Notes under the pieces: generated by a model
Seen by the model: only the letters and a program-made list of their open reading frames with translations
The model's database searches: none
Told to the model about the DNA's origin: nothing
NCBI RefSeq assembly: GCF_016650695.1
Contig: NZ_JAEKFH010000005.1
Span: 806,001 to 870,000, forward strand
Source of the DNA: Pseudomonas sp. TH41
Lineage (GTDB): Bacteria; Pseudomonadota; Gammaproteobacteria; Pseudomonadales; Pseudomonadaceae
Reading direction: 5' to 3'
DNA: 64,000 bases
Program-made: the position numbers and the translations under genes
Part shown: piece by piece, positions 16,442 through 25,959 of the stretch
Position numbering within the stretch: the first letter of the stretch is position 1
Layout: every line of letters starts with the position of its first letter

Positions 16442-17335
16442 TCAGCGTGTTAATGCGGGTGACGGAGAATTGACGGCGCTCTCTCGTCCCGGCGACTTGA
16501 CTGGGGTCGGTGCAGTTTGTGTGCCAGCACGCTTTAATGCCGCATCCGGTTTCGCATTTGCGGTACCGGTACCGGTAAGGCTACGACGGACATCAAGATT
16601 TCGTGACACCACCAGCACGACGCGACGGTTACGCGCCCGGCCTTCGGCGGTGGCGTTGTTGGCCACTGGCTGGAATTCACCGTAACCCACCGACGCCAGA
16701 CGACCCGGGTTCACACCCTGCATCGCCAACATACGCACGATACTGGCCGAACGGGCTGACGACAGCTCCCAGTTGGTCGGGTATTGCGAGGTACGGATTG
16801 GTTGGTCGTCGGTGAAACCTTCGACGTGAATCGGGTTGTCGAACGGCTTCAGAATCCCGGCGACCTTGTCGATGATGTTGAATGCGATATCACTGGGCAT
16901 GGCGTCACCGCTGCCGAACAACAGGCTGGAATTGAGTTCGATCTCGACCCACAGTTCGTTGCCGCGCACCGTCATCTGGTTGGAGCTGATCAAGTCGCCG
17001 AACGCCGCGCTGATGTCATCGGCGATGCTCTTGAGCGGGTCATTGGCCGCCTGGGCGATGCCGGCATCGATCTGCTCGCTGTCCTTGACCAGCGGCTTGG
17101 CCGGGGTCACGGTCTTCGGTCGCTCGTCACCAACCGGGATCGGCTTGAGCGCATGGTCGGAGTCGGTAAAGACCCCGATCAATGCTTCCGAGATAACTTT
17201 GTATTTGCCTTCGTTGATCGAAGAGATCGAGTACATCACCACGAAAAAAGCAAACAGCAAGGTGATGAAGTCGGCGTAGGACACCAGCCAACGCTCGTGG
17301 TTGACGTGTTCTTCAGGCTGACGACGACGAGCCAT
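16442..17335 (-). CDS. motD: Flagellar stator protein MotD (MotB family)
   Basis: A 297-residue stator subunit. The N-terminal membrane helix carries the proton-conducting Asp (LVSYADFITLLFAFFVVMYS, D22). A plug/linker region follows, then an OmpA-like peptidoglycan-binding domain (about 145-245; NWELSSARSASIVRML and GRARNRRVVLVV). The Pro/Ala-rich tail is disordered. MotCD is the second stator set of Pseudomonas, used especially for swarming. It starts 15 bases after motC. Confidence 0.95.
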   Translation of the reverse strand: MARRRQPEEHVNHERWLVSYADFITLLFAFFVVMYSISSINEGKYKVISEALIGVFTDSDHALKPIPVGDERPKTVTPAKPLVKDSEQIDAGIAQAANDPLKSIADDISAAFGDLISSNQMTVRGNELWVEIELNSSLLFGSGDAMPSDIAFNIIDKVAGILKPFDNPIHVEGFTDDQPIRTSQYPTNWELSSARSASIVRMLAMQGVNPGRLASVGYGEFQPVANNATAEGRARNRRVVLVVSRNLDVRRSLTGTGTANAKPDAALKRAGTQTAPTPVKSPGRESAVNSPSPALTR

Positions 17336-17350
17336 AATCCATTACCCCCA

Positions 17351-18091
17351 TCAATCCATGAAGCCCTGAAGCTTCAACTCAATAGAGCGAGGGTTTTCAC
17401 CTTCGGCGATCGACAGCAGGCCTTCAAGCAACATTTCGCGATAACGCGACTGGCGCAACGCGGCGGACTTGAGTTTGGCGGCAATCGGTAGCAGCAGCAG
17501 GTTGGCACTGGCCACACCGTAGATGGTGGCGACGAAGGCCACGGCGATGCCGCTGCCCAGTTGCGACGGATCACCCAGGTTGCCCATGACATGGATCAGG
17601 CCCATCACCGCACCGATGATGCCGATGGTCGGCGCATAGCCGCCCATGCTTTCGAAGACTTTGGCAGCTTCAATGTCGCGGCTTTCCTGCGTGTAGAAAT
17701 CCACTTCCAGAATGCTGCGAATCGCTTCCGGCTCGGCACCGTCCACCAGCAGTTGCAAGCCTTTGCGCGAGTAGCTGTCGGGCTCGGTATCAGCCACCCC
17801 TTCCAGACCGAGCAAACCTTCCTTGCGCGCCGTCAGGCTCCAGTTCACGACACGATCGATACCACCGGCCAGGTCCACGCGCGGCGGAAATAGGATCCAG
17901 GCCAGTATCTGCATGGCACGCTTGAAGGCGCTCATCGGTGATTGCAGGAGCGCTGCACCGATGGTCCCGCCGAGTACGATCAACGCCGCCGGGCCGTTGG
18001 CCAGCGCACCGAGGTGCCCGCCCTCAAGGTAGTTGCCGCCAATAATGGCGACGAACGCCATGATGATCCCGATAAGGCTTAAAACATCCAT
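17351..18091 (-). CDS. motC: Flagellar stator protein MotC (MotA family)
   Basis: A 246-residue, four-helix inner-membrane stator protein. The N-terminus is MDVLSLIGIIMAFVAIIGGN. A large cytoplasmic loop (about 65-150) carries the charged residues that push on FliG. The last two helices contain GIIGAVMGLIHVMGNL and AVAFVATIYGVASANLL. ATG 18091 overlaps the cheB stop by one base (TGATG). It pairs with MotD. Confidence 0.95.
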   Translation of the reverse strand: MDVLSLIGIIMAFVAIIGGNYLEGGHLGALANGPAALIVLGGTIGAALLQSPMSAFKRAMQILAWILFPPRVDLAGGIDRVVNWSLTARKEGLLGLEGVADTEPDSYSRKGLQLLVDGAEPEAIRSILEVDFYTQESRDIEAAKVFESMGGYAPTIGIIGAVMGLIHVMGNLGDPSQLGSGIAVAFVATIYGVASANLLLLPIAAKLKSAALRQSRYREMLLEGLLSIAEGENPRSIELKLQGFMD

Positions 18092-19230
18092 CAGATACAC
18101 GCCTCGACCAAGTGCTTGCCAATGTCGTCGAGGCTGTACACCGCATCCGCGAGTTCAGCTTTGACGATGGCCATCGGCATGCCGTAGATCACGCAGCTGG
18201 CTTCGTCCTGAGCCCAGATCGAGCTACCGCCCTGCTTGAGCAGACGCGCGCCTTCGCGACCGTCGGCGCCCATGCCGGTCAGCACGACCGCCAGAACTTT
18301 GTCACCGTAGGTCTTGGCCGCGGAACCGAAGGTAATGTCCACGCACGGTTTGTAATTCAGGCGCTCGTCGCCCGGGAGGATTTTCACCGCACCACGGCCG
18401 TCGATCATCATTTGCTTGCCACCCGGTGCCAGCAACGCCAGGCCCGGACGCAGGATGTCGCCATCCTCGGCTTCCTTGACATTGATGCGGCACAGCTTGT
18501 CCAGACGTTCGGCGAACGCTTTGGTGAAGGCGGCCGGCATGTGCTGGACCAATACGATCGGCGCCGGGAAGTTGGCCGGCAACTGGGTCAGCACCCGCTG
18601 CAGGGCCACCGGGCCGCCGGTGGAGGTGCCAATGGCAACCAGTTTGTAGGCTTTGCGTTTCGGTGCTGGAGAGGACGGGCTGTGCGATGCAGGGGCGTGC
18701 GTACGCGCCGGGATCGGTGCCGGTGCCGGACGCGCCGGTACGCTGCTGCCATAACTGCTGACGCTCGCAGGCGCCGGTGACGGGGCTGGCGTGGCGACGT
18801 GTGCCGGCGCGCTGTAGGTGTTGGCACGACGGTTACTGCGCGAGATGCTGAGAATCTTCTCGCACAGCAGTTGCTTGACTTTCTCGGGATTGCGCGAGAT
18901 GTCTTCGAAATTTTTCGGCAGGAAATCCACCGCGCCAGCGTCCAGTGCATCCAGGGTGACCCGGGCGCCTTCGTGTGTCAGCGAGGAAAACATCAATACG
19001 GGTGTCGGGCAGCGCTGCATGATGTGCCGCACGGCCGTGATGCCATCCATCATGGGCATCTCGTAGTCCATGGTGATCACATCTGGCTTGAGCGCCAGCG
19101 CCTGATCGATCGCCTCTTTTCCGTTGGTCGCCGTGCCGACGACCTGGATATTCGGATCCGCCGAAAGAATTTCCGAGACGCGGCGGCGGAAAAACCCCGA
19201 ATCGTCCACCACCAGGACTTTGACTGCCAT
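18091..19230 (-). CDS. cheB: Chemotaxis methylesterase/glutamine deamidase CheB
   Basis: A 379-residue two-domain response regulator. The receiver (1-120) has phosphoacceptor D55 (VITMDYEMPMMDG). A Pro/Ala/Ser-rich linker spans about 140-190. The catalytic domain (190-379) shows the Ser in GTSTGGP, the His in LVQHMP and the Asp in LTGMGADG. It demethylates chemoreceptors when phosphorylated by CheA. ATG 19230 begins the receiver; the frame is open 31 codons upstream without conserved sequence. Confidence 0.95.
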   Translation of the reverse strand: MAVKVLVVDDSGFFRRRVSEILSADPNIQVVGTATNGKEAIDQALALKPDVITMDYEMPMMDGITAVRHIMQRCPTPVLMFSSLTHEGARVTLDALDAGAVDFLPKNFEDISRNPEKVKQLLCEKILSISRSNRRANTYSAPAHVATPAPSPAPASVSSYGSSVPARPAPAPIPARTHAPASHSPSSPAPKRKAYKLVAIGTSTGGPVALQRVLTQLPANFPAPIVLVQHMPAAFTKAFAERLDKLCRINVKEAEDGDILRPGLALLAPGGKQMMIDGRGAVKILPGDERLNYKPCVDITFGSAAKTYGDKVLAVVLTGMGADGREGARLLKQGGSSIWAQDEASCVIYGMPMAIVKAELADAVYSLDDIGKHLVEACI

Positions 19231-19279
19231 AAACACTCCGTTAGACGGAGCGAGGCTCAGTCGCCCCGCCCCATCAGAA

Positions 19280-21538
19280 TCAAATACGCCGTGCGGCGTA
19301 ACGCTTGAGCATGCTCGGAACATCGAGAATCAGTGCAATGCGGCCGTCACCGGTGATGGTGGCGCCGGACATGCCCGGAGTTCCCTGGAGCATTTTGCCC
19401 AATGGCTTGATGACCACTTCTTCCTGGCCCACCAACTGATCGACGACGAAGCCGATTCGCTGGGTGCCCACCGAAAGGATCACCACATGGCCTTCACGCT
19501 GCTCTTCGTGAGCGGCGGAGCTGACCAGCCAGCGCTTGAGGTAAAACAGAGGCAGCGCCTTGTCCCGCACGATCACCACTTCCTGACCGTCCACCACGTT
19601 GGTGCGCGACAGGTCGAGGTGGAAAATCTCGTTGACGTTCACCAGCGGGAACGCAAACGCCTGGTTGCCGAGCATGACCATCAGCGTCGGCATGATCGCC
19701 AGGGTCAACGGGACCTTGATGACGATCTTCGAGCCCTGGCCCTTGGCCGAGAAGATATTGATCGAACCGTTGAGCTGGGAAATCTTGGTTTTCACCACGT
19801 CCATGCCAACGCCACGGCCCGACACGTCGGAGATCTCGGTCTTGGTCGAGAACCCTGGCGCGAAAATCAGGTTGTAGCATTCGGTATCGCTCAAGCGATC
19901 GGCCGCGTCCTTGTCCATCACACCGCGTTTTACCGCGATGGAACGCAGGACGTTCGGGTCCATGCCTTTGCCGTCATCAGAGATCGACAGCAGGATGTGG
20001 TCGCCTTCCTGCTCCGCCGCAAGGATCACCTTGCCGCCGCGGGACTTGCCCGAGGCTTCGCGCTCTTCCGGCGACTCGATGCCGTGGTCGACCGCGTTGC
20101 GCACCAAGTGGACCAGCGGATCGGCCAGGGCCTCGACAAGGTTTTTGTCGAGGTCGGTTTCTTCGCCGACCAGTTCCAGGTTGATCTCTTTCTTGAGCTG
20201 GCGAGCCAGGTCGCGAACCAGACGCGGGAAGCGCCCGAAGACTTTCTTGATCGGTTGCATCCGGGTCTTCATGACCGCGGTTTGCAGGTCAGCCGTGACC
20301 ACGTCGAGGTTCGACACGGCCTTGGACATGGCCTCATCAGCGCTGTTGGCGCCCAGGCGAACCAGGCGGTTACGCACCAGTACCAATTCGCCGACCATGT
20401 TCATGATTTCGTCGAGACGCGCCGTATCGACCCGAACCGTGGTCTCGGCTTCGCTGGCCGGTTTTTCGGCGGGCGGCGCGGACGCTGCACGGGCCGGAGC
20501 CGCTGCAGCAGGTTTCGCTGTTTCGGCCTGAGGCTCGGGCGCCTTGGCTACCGGTTTCGGTGCAGGCTTGGCGACAGAAGCCGGCACTGAAGCAACAGCA
20601 GAAGCAGTCGCCGAACCGGTACCGACTTCAGTGAATTTGCCTTTGCCATGCAATTCGTCGAGCAGCGATTCGAACTCGTGATCGGAGATCAGATCGCCGC
20701 CCACCGCCGCTGCGGCTGGCGCTGCCGGGGTCGGTACCGCGGCAATGGCCGATTCCAGCGCGTCGACCGCAAAGTTGCCCTTGCCGTGCAGCTGGTCGAG
20801 CAGTGCTTCGAACTCGTCGTCGGTAATGTCAGAGCTGTCGCCTGCCGCTTTCGGGGCAGCCGCGGGTGCGGCGGGTGCGGATACCGCATCGACGGCGAAC
20901 TGGCCTTTGCCGTGCAGTTGATCGAGCAACGACTCGAACTCGGCATCGGTAATTTCGTCGCTGGCGGCTGCATTGCCGGCAGGCAGCGAAGCAGGCTGCG
21001 CAGCCACCACGGGGGCCTCGGCTTGTGCCTTGACGGCATTCAGCGAGTCCAGCAGTTGTTCGAATTCGTTATCGGTGATGTCGCCCGACTCGCTTTCAGC
21101 GACAGGCGCTTCGAAGACTTCGGCAACCGGCGCCGATTCATCAGCGGTTTGCGGCTCGGCCAGACGGGCCAGAGCAGCGAGCAATTCAGGCGTTGCAGCC
21201 GTGATCGGGCTGCGTTCGCGGACTTCGGTAAACATGCCGTTCACCGCGTCCAGCGCTTCGAGAACCACGTCCATCAGTTCCGAGTCGACGCGACGCTCAC
21301 CCTTGCGCAGGATGTCGAACACGTTCTCGGCGATGTGACAGCACTCCACCAGCTCGTTGAGCTGGAGGAAGCCGGCGCCCCCTTTTACAGTGTGAAAACC
21401 GCGAAAAATTGCATTGAGCAAGTCCGCATCATCAGGTCGACTTTCAAGCTCGACCAGCTGTTCGGACAGTTGCTCTAGAATCTCGCCGGCCTCAACCAGA
21501 AAATCCTGAAGGATCTCTTCATCGGCGCCGAAGCTCAT
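19280..21538 (-). CDS. cheA: Chemotaxis histidine kinase CheA
   Basis: A 752-residue CheA. The Hpt domain (1-105) has phosphorylated H49 (FHTVKGGAGF). The 110-365 linker is unusually long and contains four copies of an acidic motif, (D/L)I(T/S)DxEFExLLD, at about 153, 195, 237 and 282. The last three copies continue as QLHGKG or ELHGKG. Dimerisation (about 370-430), the ATPase domain (about 435-610; LVRNAVDHGIE and SGRGVGMDVV) and a CheW-like regulatory domain (615-752) follow. The linker repeats probably bind ParP/ParC, as the LID region does in Vibrio. Confidence 0.95.
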   Translation of the reverse strand: MSFGADEEILQDFLVEAGEILEQLSEQLVELESRPDDADLLNAIFRGFHTVKGGAGFLQLNELVECCHIAENVFDILRKGERRVDSELMDVVLEALDAVNGMFTEVRERSPITAATPELLAALARLAEPQTADESAPVAEVFEAPVAESESGDITDNEFEQLLDSLNAVKAQAEAPVVAAQPASLPAGNAAASDEITDAEFESLLDQLHGKGQFAVDAVSAPAAPAAAPKAAGDSSDITDDEFEALLDQLHGKGNFAVDALESAIAAVPTPAAPAAAAVGGDLISDHEFESLLDELHGKGKFTEVGTGSATASAVASVPASVAKPAPKPVAKAPEPQAETAKPAAAAPARAASAPPAEKPASEAETTVRVDTARLDEIMNMVGELVLVRNRLVRLGANSADEAMSKAVSNLDVVTADLQTAVMKTRMQPIKKVFGRFPRLVRDLARQLKKEINLELVGEETDLDKNLVEALADPLVHLVRNAVDHGIESPEEREASGKSRGGKVILAAEQEGDHILLSISDDGKGMDPNVLRSIAVKRGVMDKDAADRLSDTECYNLIFAPGFSTKTEISDVSGRGVGMDVVKTKISQLNGSINIFSAKGQGSKIVIKVPLTLAIMPTLMVMLGNQAFAFPLVNVNEIFHLDLSRTNVVDGQEVVIVRDKALPLFYLKRWLVSSAAHEEQREGHVVILSVGTQRIGFVVDQLVGQEEVVIKPLGKMLQGTPGMSGATITGDGRIALILDVPSMLKRYAARRI

Positions 21539-21585
21539 TAAGGGTGTGCTCCTAACAGGTTTAAAAACCTAAAATGCCTAAAATT

Positions 21586-22374
21586 CTAAAACCCTAGGCT
21601 GGATAGCAAATCGTCCACATCGTCCTGACCGGACACAACGTCTTCTCTTTTATCGGCATGAATCTGCGGACCTTCACCCTGAGAGAGATGTTTTTGCGGA
21701 TCTTTTTCTGCAAGCATCGCTTCACGGTCATGTTCGATGCCCGCAAAGCGGTCCACCTGACTGGCCATAAGCACGAGCTTGAGCAGGTTGTGTTCAACTT
21801 CGGTGACCAACTGGGTCACACGCTTGATCACCTGGCCGGTGAGATCCTGGTAATCCTGGGCGAGCAGAATGTCGTTGAGGTTGCTCGACACAACGCGGTT
21901 GTCTCGACTGCTGCGCGTCAGGAAACCATCGACTCGACGGGCCAGCTCGCGGAACTCTTCAGCCCCGACTTCGCGACGCATGAACCGCCCCCAGTCCGTG
22001 CTCAAGGCCTGGGCTTCCTCGCTCAGGCTGTTGACCAAAGGCGTGGAGTTTTCCACCAGATCCATGGTGCGGTTGGCCGCCGCCTCGGTCAGCTTGACCA
22101 CGTAGCCCAGACGCTCCGTGGCATCAGTGATCTGCGAGACTTCCTCGGCTTGCGGCATGTTCGGGTCAATCTGGAAATTGACGATCGCACTATGCAGCTC
22201 ACGGGTGAGCTTGCCCACTTCCTGATACAGGCCACGGTCACGGGTCTGATTGAGCTCATGGATCAGTTGCACAGCGTCGCCGAACTTGCCTTTTTCAAGG
22301 CTCTCGACCAATTCGACCGCGTGTTTTTTCAGGGTCGATTCAAAATCGCCCAGTGAAGATTCGTTATGCTCCAT
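21586..22374 (-). CDS. cheZ: CheY-phosphate phosphatase CheZ
   Basis: A 262-residue helical phosphatase. A long helical-hairpin core contains LNDILLAQDYQDLTGQVIKR, which carries the catalytic Gln-containing segment (QDLTGQ). The C-terminus GQDDVDDLLSSLGF is the typical CheY-binding tail. It dephosphorylates CheY-P to end the reversal signal. It lies between cheY and cheA. Confidence 0.95.
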   Translation of the reverse strand: MEHNESSLGDFESTLKKHAVELVESLEKGKFGDAVQLIHELNQTRDRGLYQEVGKLTRELHSAIVNFQIDPNMPQAEEVSQITDATERLGYVVKLTEAAANRTMDLVENSTPLVNSLSEEAQALSTDWGRFMRREVGAEEFRELARRVDGFLTRSSRDNRVVSSNLNDILLAQDYQDLTGQVIKRVTQLVTEVEHNLLKLVLMASQVDRFAGIEHDREAMLAEKDPQKHLSQGEGPQIHADKREDVVSGQDDVDDLLSSLGF

Positions 22375-22396
22375 AGCTCCCCCGTGGCGCAGTCCA

Positions 22397-22768
22397 TCAA
22401 CCGATGCGTTCGAAAATCTTCTCGATTTTTTCTTTCAACGCCTGGGCCGTGAAGGGTTTGACCACATAGCCGTTAACACCGGCCTGGGCCGCTTCGATGA
22501 TCTGCTCGCGCTTGGCTTCAGCGGTCACCATCAGCACCGGCAGGTGCTTGAGCTTTTCATCGGCGCGCACGTGGCGCAGCAGATCGATACCGGTCATGCC
22601 GGGCATGTTCCAGTCCGTTACCAGAAAGTCGATGCTCCCGCTGTTGAGAACCGGAATGGCAGTGGTGCCATCGTCGGCCTCGACCGTGTTGGTGAACCCA
22701 AGGTCACGCAACAGGTTTTTTATGATCCGCCGCATCGTTGAGAAGTCATCAACGATGAGGATTTTCAT
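22397..22768 (-). CDS. cheY: Chemotaxis response regulator CheY
   Basis: A 123-residue single-domain receiver. It has the acidic pair DD at 7-8, phosphoacceptor D52 (VTDWNMPGMTG), Thr in LMVTAEA and Lys in VVKPF. Phosphorylated CheY binds FliM/FliN to change rotor direction. ATG 22768 is the family start; the frame is open eight codons upstream from a TTG. The 22769-22935 gap to fliA shows no convincing promoter. Confidence 0.96.
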   Translation of the reverse strand: MKILIVDDFSTMRRIIKNLLRDLGFTNTVEADDGTTAIPVLNSGSIDFLVTDWNMPGMTGIDLLRHVRADEKLKHLPVLMVTAEAKREQIIEAAQAGVNGYVVKPFTAQALKEKIEKIFERIG

Positions 22769-22935
22769 GTTCTTGTCCAATTCGACCTCCAAGCAGTCTT
22801 AAACGCGCCCAGCACCTGGACGCGCCATTTCAATCAATCTGGCAAAACACTCAATGACTGTCTGGAGCACAACAGATCGAGACCGGCGCAGTTCAACTCC
22901 ACACCAGCCACGTTCGCAGTGTCCCCACACTGCCT

Positions 22936-23676
22936 TCAGCGCGCTCGCCACTCCCCCAAACGCCCCCGCAAACGGGCCGCGCACTGGCTATGTAACTGGC
23001 TGACCCGCGATTCGCTGACCCCCAGGACCTCACCGATTTCCTTGAGATTCAACTCTTCGTCGTAGTACAGCGCCAACACCAGTCGCTCACGCTCCGGCAA
23101 ATTGGCAATCGCGTCCGCCAGCGCCGCCTGGAAGCGTTCATCTTCCAGATCGCGTGACGGCTCGAGATGAGCACTTGCGCCATCCTCGTGCAGCCCTTCA
23201 TGTTCGCCGTCCTGCAACAGATCGTCGAAACTGAATAACCGGCTACCCAGGGTGTCGTTCAAAATCCCGTAATAATCGTCGAGACTCAATTGGAGTTCGG
23301 CCGCAACCTCGTGATCTTTAGCGTCACGACCGGTTTTAGCTTCAATCGAGCGAATTGCGTCGCTGACCATCCGGGTATTGCGGTGGACCGAACGTGGCGC
23401 CCAGTCCCCCTTGCGGACTTCATCGAGCATTGCGCCGCGGATTCGTATGCCCGCGTACGTCTCGAAACTCGCGCCTTTGCTGGCGTCGTATTTGGTCGAT
23501 ACTTCCAACAGCCCGATCATCCCGGCCTGGATCAGGTCTTCGACCTGGACACTGGCCGGCAGACGTGCCAGCAAGTGGTAAGCAATGCGTTTAACCAGTG
23601 GCGCGTAACGCTCGATCAGCTCGTACTGCGCGTCACGTGCCGATTTCTTGTAAAGGTTGTAACCGCTGGCTGTCAT
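22936..23676 (-). CDS. fliA: RNA polymerase sigma-28 factor FliA
   Basis: A 246-residue flagellar sigma factor. Region 2 holds EDLIQAGMIGLLEVSTKYD, region 3 is present, and region 4 helix-turn-helix is LNLKEIGEVLGVSESRVSQL. It drives late genes such as fliC, whose predicted promoter at 57086-57112 fits it. ATG 23676 overlaps the fleN stop by four bases (ATGA). Confidence 0.96.
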   Translation of the reverse strand: MTASGYNLYKKSARDAQYELIERYAPLVKRIAYHLLARLPASVQVEDLIQAGMIGLLEVSTKYDASKGASFETYAGIRIRGAMLDEVRKGDWAPRSVHRNTRMVSDAIRSIEAKTGRDAKDHEVAAELQLSLDDYYGILNDTLGSRLFSFDDLLQDGEHEGLHEDGASAHLEPSRDLEDERFQAALADAIANLPERERLVLALYYDEELNLKEIGEVLGVSESRVSQLHSQCAARLRGRLGEWRAR

Positions 23677-24503
23677 AGAACCGGTCCTGCCGTTTGTTGC
23701 ACGAGGCGTTCGACGAAAAACTCCAGGTGCCCACGGGGGTTGGCAGGCAGCGGCCAGGTATCGACTTTCTGTGCAATGGCCTTGAACGCCAGAGAGCACT
23801 TGGAACGCGGGAACGCTTCATAGACGGCACGTTGCTTCTGGACGGCCTTGCGCACGCTTTCGTCGTACGGCACCGCACCGACGTATTGTAAGGCGACGTC
23901 GAGGAAGCGATCCGTGACCTTGGTCAACTTGGCGAACAGGTTGCGACCTTCCTGCGGGCTCTGGGCCATGTTGGCCAGGACGCGGAAGCGGTTCATGCCG
24001 TAATCGCGGTTAAGCAGTTTGATCAGTGCGTAGGCGTCCGTGATCGACGTCGGCTCGTCGCACACCACCAGCAGGACTTCCTGCGCGGCGCGGACAAAAC
24101 TGACCACCGAGTCACCAATGCCCGCGGCGGTGTCGATCACCAATACGTCGAGGTTGTCGCCGATATCGCTGAACGCCTGGATCAGGCCGGCGTGTTGAGC
24201 CGGGCTCAGATGAACCATGCTCTGGGTGCCGGACGCGGCCGGGACGATGCGGATGCCGCCGGGGCCCTGCAACAGAACGTCGCGCAGCTCGCAGCGGCCT
24301 TCGATCACGTCGGCCAGGGTACGTTTGGGTGTCAGTCCCAGCAGGACGTCGACGTTCGCCAAACCCAGGTCGGCGTCCAACAGCATGACGCGACGGCCGA
24401 GCTCAGCCAGGGCCAGTGACAAATTCACTGACACGTTAGTCTTGCCGACGCCACCTTTGCCGCCGGTCACCGCGATCACCTGTACGGGATGCATGCTGCC
24501 CAT
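23673..24503 (-). CDS. fleN: Flagellar number regulator FleN (FlhG)
   Basis: A 276-residue MinD/ParA-like ATPase. The deviant Walker A is GGKGGVGKT (about 14-22), followed by VMLLDADLGLANVDVLLGL. A C-terminal amphipathic segment is usual in this family. FleN binds FleQ to lower flagellar gene expression and works with FlhF to keep a single polar flagellum. It lies between flhF and fliA; the 116-base gap to flhF holds no gene. Confidence 0.95.
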   Translation of the reverse strand: MGSMHPVQVIAVTGGKGGVGKTNVSVNLSLALAELGRRVMLLDADLGLANVDVLLGLTPKRTLADVIEGRCELRDVLLQGPGGIRIVPAASGTQSMVHLSPAQHAGLIQAFSDIGDNLDVLVIDTAAGIGDSVVSFVRAAQEVLLVVCDEPTSITDAYALIKLLNRDYGMNRFRVLANMAQSPQEGRNLFAKLTKVTDRFLDVALQYVGAVPYDESVRKAVQKQRAVYEAFPRSKCSLAFKAIAQKVDTWPLPANPRGHLEFFVERLVQQTAGPVL

Positions 24504-24619
24504 GTTATTTCTTTACCTTGTCTTGCATAGACGGAGGCCACATTACTGGCTGCGCGTTCACAAACGGAACAATGCATGGCAGACCATCGATGTAGGTACA
24601 AAAACTGTTCATTAGTACC

Positions 24620-25948
24620 TCAGCCGACCTGTTTGGTCGGGCTGTGGTAAATATCAGCGAACATGTCAGCCATGGCTTCTTCGCTGGGTTCTTCCTGCAT
24701 TTGCACACTCACGGCGCGACTGACCAACTGATGACGGCGCGGCAGATGCAAATCATCCGGGATCCGCGGGCCATCGGTCAGGTAGGCCACCGGTAATTCA
24801 TGGCTGATGGCCAGGCTCAATACCTCGCCCAGGCTTGCCGTTTCATCCAGTTTAGTCAGGATGCAGCCAGCGAGCCCGCAGCGCTTGTAACTGTGATAAG
24901 CGGCCGTTAGAACCTGTTTCTGGCTGGTGGTTGCCAAAACCAGATAATTTTTCGATTTGATGCCACGACCCGCGAGGCTTTCGAGCTGCATGCGCAGTGC
25001 CGGATCGCTGGCTTGAAGGCCGGCGGTATCGATCAGCACCACACGCTTGCGCAGCAATGGATCCAGCGCCTGCACCAGCGACTGGCCCGGGTCGACGTGT
25101 GTCACCGACACATTGAGGATCCGGCCGAGGGTCTTGAGCTGTTCCTGAGCACCGATACGGTAGCTGTCCATGCTCACCAGCGCGATGTTTTGCGCGCCGT
25201 ACTTGAGCACGTAGCGGGCGGCCAGCTTGGCCAGGGTGGTGGTCTTGCCCATGCCGGCAGGACCGACCATGGCAATCACACCGCCCTCTTCCAGCGGCTC
25301 GATCTCCGGCGTGGAGATCATCCGCGCCAGGTGCGCCAGCAACATGCGCCAGGCCTGACGGGGCTCTTCAATGTCGGTAATCATCGCCAGCAAATCACGC
25401 GACAACGGGCCGGACAGGCCGATGCGTTGCAGACGACGCCAGAGGTTGGCCTGGGCGGGACGGCTGCCTTGCAGCTGATTCCACGCTAACGAGCCAAGCT
25501 GTACTTCCATCAATTCGCGCAGGCTATTGAGCTCGAAGCGCATCGAATCGAACGCCCGAGGATCGACACCGGTCGAGGCTGGTGCAGGGGCCGGCGCAGG
25601 ACGACGAGGTTCGGCGTATGTCGGCTCGATCAATGGCTCGGCAGCGGTCAGTGGCAGGCCGGCGAACAACTGGCGGTTAGTGCTCTTGTCGCTCTCGCCG
25701 TCGCCTCGCAGGCTCAGTTCGGCCTGGGCGGTCACGATCCGCGACTGGGTCTTGCGCAGCTCGTCTTCGAGTTCCATGTTCGGAACACGCGGGGCCAGCG
25801 CCGACAACTTGTAATCCAGGGCAGCCGTCAACTCGACACCACCGGCGATCCGGCGATTGCCAATGATAGCGGCGTCAGCGCCCAGCTCATCACGAACCAG
25901 TTTCATGGCCTGACGCATATCGGCGGCGAAAAAACGCTTAACTTGCAT
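24620..25948 (-). CDS. flhF: Flagellar placement GTPase FlhF
   Basis: A 442-residue SRP-type GTPase. The N-terminal B domain starts MQVKRFFAADMRQAMKLVRD. A low-complexity Pro/Ala stretch lies at about 112-125, followed by the N domain and the G domain (about 220-420). The G domain has P-loop GPAGMGKTTTLAKLA, SMDSYRIGAQEQL, DTAG and TKLDE motifs. It recruits the first basal-body parts to the pole. It starts 11 bases after flhA. Confidence 0.95.
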   Translation of the reverse strand: MQVKRFFAADMRQAMKLVRDELGADAAIIGNRRIAGGVELTAALDYKLSALAPRVPNMELEDELRKTQSRIVTAQAELSLRGDGESDKSTNRQLFAGLPLTAAEPLIEPTYAEPRRPAPAPAPASTGVDPRAFDSMRFELNSLRELMEVQLGSLAWNQLQGSRPAQANLWRRLQRIGLSGPLSRDLLAMITDIEEPRQAWRMLLAHLARMISTPEIEPLEEGGVIAMVGPAGMGKTTTLAKLAARYVLKYGAQNIALVSMDSYRIGAQEQLKTLGRILNVSVTHVDPGQSLVQALDPLLRKRVVLIDTAGLQASDPALRMQLESLAGRGIKSKNYLVLATTSQKQVLTAAYHSYKRCGLAGCILTKLDETASLGEVLSLAISHELPVAYLTDGPRIPDDLHLPRRHQLVSRAVSVQMQEEPSEEAMADMFADIYHSPTKQVG

Positions 25949-25959
25949 AAACCACTACC

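Noticed and set aside
19124..20590. A 488-codon plus-strand open frame
   Set aside because: Antisense to cheA, which has all kinase motifs; composition typical of a shadow.
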